Shown: positions 14,435-16,370 of the stretch, piece by piece
Numbering within the stretch: the first letter of the stretch is position 1
Layout of the letters: each line of letters opens with the position of its first letter
Assembly: GCA_023442755.1 (NCBI GenBank)
Contig: JAEZXS010000354.1
Span: 1-16,370, forward strand
DNA: 16,370 nucleotides
Source: Pseudomonadota bacterium
GTDB taxonomy: Bacteria > Desulfobacterota > Syntrophobacteria > Syntrophobacterales > Syntrophobacteraceae
Direction: 5' to 3'
Notes under the pieces: generated by a model
Seen by the model: only the letters and a program-made list of their open reading frames with translations
Told to the model about the DNA's origin: nothing
The model's database searches: none
Translations under genes and position numbers: made by a program

Positions 14435-15001
14435 CTACTTCATGCACTTGATTTCGACTATGCCGTTCTTGCATCCGACTTTAATTCTGTCGCGGGTGCA
14501 TTCTCCGGGCAGCAGGAGTTCCTTTCTGTATTTACGGTCGCCCCGTTGCGCAGCGAAAGTGAGGATGTCTTCCTTCAGATGCACTTTCACATCATCCGCC
14601 TCCACACCGGGCATTTCGGCGAGGACGAGGATGTAGTCTTCTTCTTCGAAAACATCTATGATCGGTTCCCTCACTTCCTGGACCACGGATCGGCCTGTTT
14701 CCCTGTCCCTGCGTATGTTGCCGAAGGGCTCGATTCTCGGCCTCTGTCCCCCCAGACCGACTTTTACCGAAAAACCGTAAACACCTTTCAGGTCCTTTCT
14801 CTTCCCGCCAGGCTGAAAGCGACCGCTCTTAGACAACTCCTCACTCTTTTCGGCAAGATCTCCCAGCTTTTCGATCAGATCCGCCAGGCCGTTGAACAGG
14901 TTGCCCAGAACGCCACCTGGCTTATCCGTGCCAGCTTTCTCTTCTCTTTTCGTCAACGTAGCCGCCCCCGCAAAATATTCTCCGTCCCGGTTCAAGGCCA
15001 T
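14435..15001 (-). CDS. gvpH: Hsp20-family gas vesicle protein GvpH
   Basis: Small heat-shock-like protein with a C-terminal alpha-crystallin domain (about the last 85 residues): PIIDVFEEEDYILVLAEMPG, then VKVHLKEDILTFAAQ and a short VGCKNGIVEIKCMK end. The N-terminal half has an amphipathic helix (LFNGLADLIEKLGDLAEKSE) typical of bacterial GvpH. Hsp20 proteins hold unfolded clients without ATP, so it may protect GvpA before assembly. The start is uncertain: the ATG at 15001 lacks a clear Shine-Dalgarno, and the frame continues to a TTG at 15049. A weak promoter-like pair just upstream would make the TTG leaderless, so the ATG is preferred. It is the first gene of the minus-strand cluster, 141 bp before the AAA+ gene. 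Confidence 0.9.
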   Translation of the reverse strand: MALNRDGEYFAGAATLTKREEKAGTDKPGGVLGNLFNGLADLIEKLGDLAEKSEELSKSGRFQPGGKRKDLKGVYGFSVKVGLGGQRPRIEPFGNIRRDRETGRSVVQEVREPIIDVFEEEDYILVLAEMPGVEADDVKVHLKEDILTFAAQRGDRKYRKELLLPGECTRDRIKVGCKNGIVEIKCMK

Positions 15002-15049
15002 CCCGAACGGTACTGAACGTATTGAGTTGGAATTTTCGTTATTTACCAA

Positions 15050-15077
15050 AATTTAATCATGATACGGCCTCACTCAA
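15050..15077 (-). promoter_or_regulatory. Weak candidate promoter for gvpH
   Basis: On the minus strand, TTGAGT (15077 down to 15072) and TAAATT (15055 down to 15050) are separated by 16 nt; each matches the sigma-70 boxes at four of six positions. Transcription would start close to 15043, giving about a 40-nt leader to the ATG at 15001. This is suggestive only. Confidence 0.22.
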
Positions 15078-15086
15078 AGAGCCTGT

Positions 15087-15587
15087 TCACTGCCCGACCG
15101 TTGTCCCTGGCTTTCCTCGATGTGAGTCACGAAATCCGGGGACATTCGGGTTGAAATCGGCAACATCGACCCCGTTGGGAGTGATTCGGGCTCTTACGGC
15201 AATAAACGGTTTGAGCGCGTCGATGCAGCTCCGGGAAACGGCTATCTGGCCTCCAGCTTGTCGACCAGCTTCTTCCGGACCAGGTTTTTCAGGATCGAAT
15301 ACCCGAGGCATGGCCTTCTTCAGTTCGGACAGAAGGCGGGCCCCAATGGGCAGGAGCGCCATCGAACCATTGCTGTAAATGGATATACTCCTGCCTACGC
15401 TAATAATATCGGAGTCCGGGAAATCATTTGAGCTGTTCGATGTGGTGTGATTATTCATAACCGCATGACCCTTTTGACGTAGCCAAATGTCCGTATTATG
15501 CACGTTTTCGGAAATACCTCCGAGAAGCGGATAATAGTAGTATTCGGTTACTATTCCTATCTTCAAACCCATCCTGAAAATCTCCAA
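15087..15587 (-). pseudogene. Internally deleted GT4-type glycosyltransferase remnant
   Basis: A 166-codon open frame that preserves two separate pieces of a group 1 (GT4) glycosyltransferase. The N-terminal acceptor-domain start is IGIVTEYYYYPLLGGISENV (from about residue 10). The piece that normally sits past the middle, AVSRSCIDALKPFI and ARITPNGVDVADFNP, follows far too soon, after a short Pro/Glu/Gly-rich junction near residues 90-112. The whole C-terminal donor-binding domain with its EX7E motif is missing; intact family members have about 380 residues. The likely cause is a large internal deletion plus loss of the 3' end, so it is called a pseudogene even though the frame is open. It lies just upstream of the gvp cluster, in the same direction, and marks that edge. 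A functional mini-protein is unlikely. Confidence 0.7.
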
Positions 15588-15664
15588 CTGCTTCTCCGCA
15601 TCCGGCGATATCCGTGTTTGGTTACCCGGACCAGGTTATTCTTTTTCCAAAGAGCCCCGGGGCA

Positions 15665-15689
15665 AATCGCCCCCGATTCGGGGGGGATT
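15665..15689. repeat. Strong GC-rich hairpin
   Basis: AATC-G-CCCCCG, an ATT loop, then CGGGGG-G-GATT: ten base pairs with a single internal G/G mismatch. It is directly preceded by the palindrome GCCCCGGGGC (15654-15663). No T-run follows on either strand, so it is not a standard intrinsic terminator. Confidence 0.5.
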
Positions 15690-15943
15690 CCTGTCCGCGG
15701 CTCAGACTCATATCGGATGCTCTTTTCAGGTAGGGAGCATCTTTCTTCGAAAGACCTCAAGAGCATGAAAATTTTTCATCGAATAATAGTGGCTTGCCAG
15801 GCTCTCCCTGACGGCACTATTTCTGCTTCGGACAGTCTATTTTCTGACCAGTGATAGTTTTCGTTCAGCCGGCGGAAGAATTCTTGGGGGGCAAAGAATA
15901 CCTGCCTGCAGATGATGATCCTTCAAAAAACAAAACCCGGAAA

Positions 15944-15979
15944 AATCCCCGAAATCTGCGAGAATCCCCGAAATCTGCG
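15944..15979. repeat. Two-copy 17-bp tandem repeat
   Basis: AATCCCCGAAATCTGCG occurs at 15944-15960 and again, unchanged, at 15963-15979, with a 19-bp period. It lies in non-coding sequence. Two copies are too few for a CRISPR or an iteron array to be claimed. Confidence 0.7.
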
Positions 15980-16170
15980 GATATTTCGTCTTTCTAGCAC
16001 TCCAGGCACGCACCATGGACCGCCCCTCCTCGCCCGTCCGTCGCGGTCTTGAACCTGGCATACGTTTTTTAAAGTGGCCCTTTTTTCCTGAAAGCATCGA
16101 TCCAGGCCGTAAAACCGGCCCAGTTTTCATCTGAAACAGCCTTAACGGCGGATCTATATAACAGCGCTGG

Positions 16171-16190
16171 ATTCCGGCCTTTGCTGGAAT
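16171..16190. repeat. Dispersed-repeat-like palindrome (ATTCC...GGAAT)
   Basis: ATTCCGGC, a short loop and GCTGGAAT form an imperfect 8-bp-arm palindrome. On the minus strand it would translate as VIPAKAGIQ, the tell-tale of a widespread short interspersed bacterial repeat of the REP/dRS3 type (recalled from general knowledge). Only one copy is seen here. Confidence 0.5.
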
Positions 16191-16370
16191 GACGCAAAAG
16201 GCTTTCGCACAAGCGCAGGTTCGCAAGAGTCTACGCTTTGACACATCTTGAGCAACCAAGTCACTCCAAGTTGTCGAGTGCTACCTGCCCAAAGCTGCAG
16301 CCAAGCGCGGCGGGATGGGTTGCATTTGATGCTCCTGCGGTATGGCAAGCTCATTCAGCTGTTGTTTGAG

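Larger units (their letters stand above)
15588..16370. other. Apparently non-coding region at the right edge
   Basis: No reading frame here resembles a known protein or has a convincing start. Contents noted: a strong hairpin at 15665-15689, a 17-bp tandem repeat at 15944-15979, and a dispersed-repeat-like palindrome at 16171-16190. The last roughly 50 bp keep an open plus-strand frame (MLLRYGKLIQ...) that runs off the window end and could be the start of another gene, but this is not supportable. Confidence 0.5.

Noticed and set aside
15944..15979. CRISPR array
   Set aside because: Just two direct copies with a 2-bp gap; no spacers and no cas genes.
15837..16259. Minus-strand open frame of 140 codons
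   Set aside because: Contains the VIPAKAGIQ string from a dispersed repeat and low-complexity basic sequence; no family resemblance or ribosome-binding site.

Overview
The window reads as bacterial chromosome of moderate to high GC, probably from a Desulfobacterota/deltaproteobacterial lineage. That placement is an inference from the gene mix (treZ-treY, a gas-vesicle locus with Hsp20, Cdc48-like and ArsA/Get3-like ATPases, and a glycosyltransferase remnant). No rRNA, tRNA or other definitive marker is present.

Layout. (1) 1-4599, plus strand: a trehalose-from-glycogen pair, treZ (its N-terminus lies before the window) and treY. (2) 4600-4923: a gap with small inverted repeats and no convincing gene. 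(3) 4924-6015, plus strand: a protein with an N-terminal receiver domain and a NarL-type histidine kinase core. (4) 6040-15049, minus strand: a compact gas-vesicle (gvp) cluster, convergent with the kinase gene (24 bp gap). In transcription order it is gvpH (Hsp20), a Cdc48/VAT-like double AAA+ ATPase, two GvpF/L proteins, gvpA, a 60-residue zinc-ribbon protein, gvpF, gvpG, a tandem ArsA/Get3-like ATPase, a GvpS/M-type protein, gvpK and gvpJ. (5) 15087-15587, minus strand: an internally deleted remnant of a GT4 glycosyltransferase. (6) 15588-16370: apparently non-coding, with a hairpin, a short tandem repeat and a dispersed-repeat-like palindrome.

How the parts fit. GvpA is the small, very hydrophobic shell protein. 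GvpJ and GvpS/M are minor GvpA-family proteins, while GvpF/L, GvpG and GvpK are conserved assembly factors. The unusual part is the amount of chaperone-type machinery: an Hsp20, a Cdc48-like unfoldase, and a two-domain ArsA/Get3 homologue with a CXXC motif in each half. No MoxR-type gvpN is seen, although both edges of the cluster appear to be inside the window. A reasonable hypothesis is that these ATPases handle the aggregation-prone shell proteins. The trehalose genes and the kinase are probably neighbours only. The main promoters could not be located with confidence.
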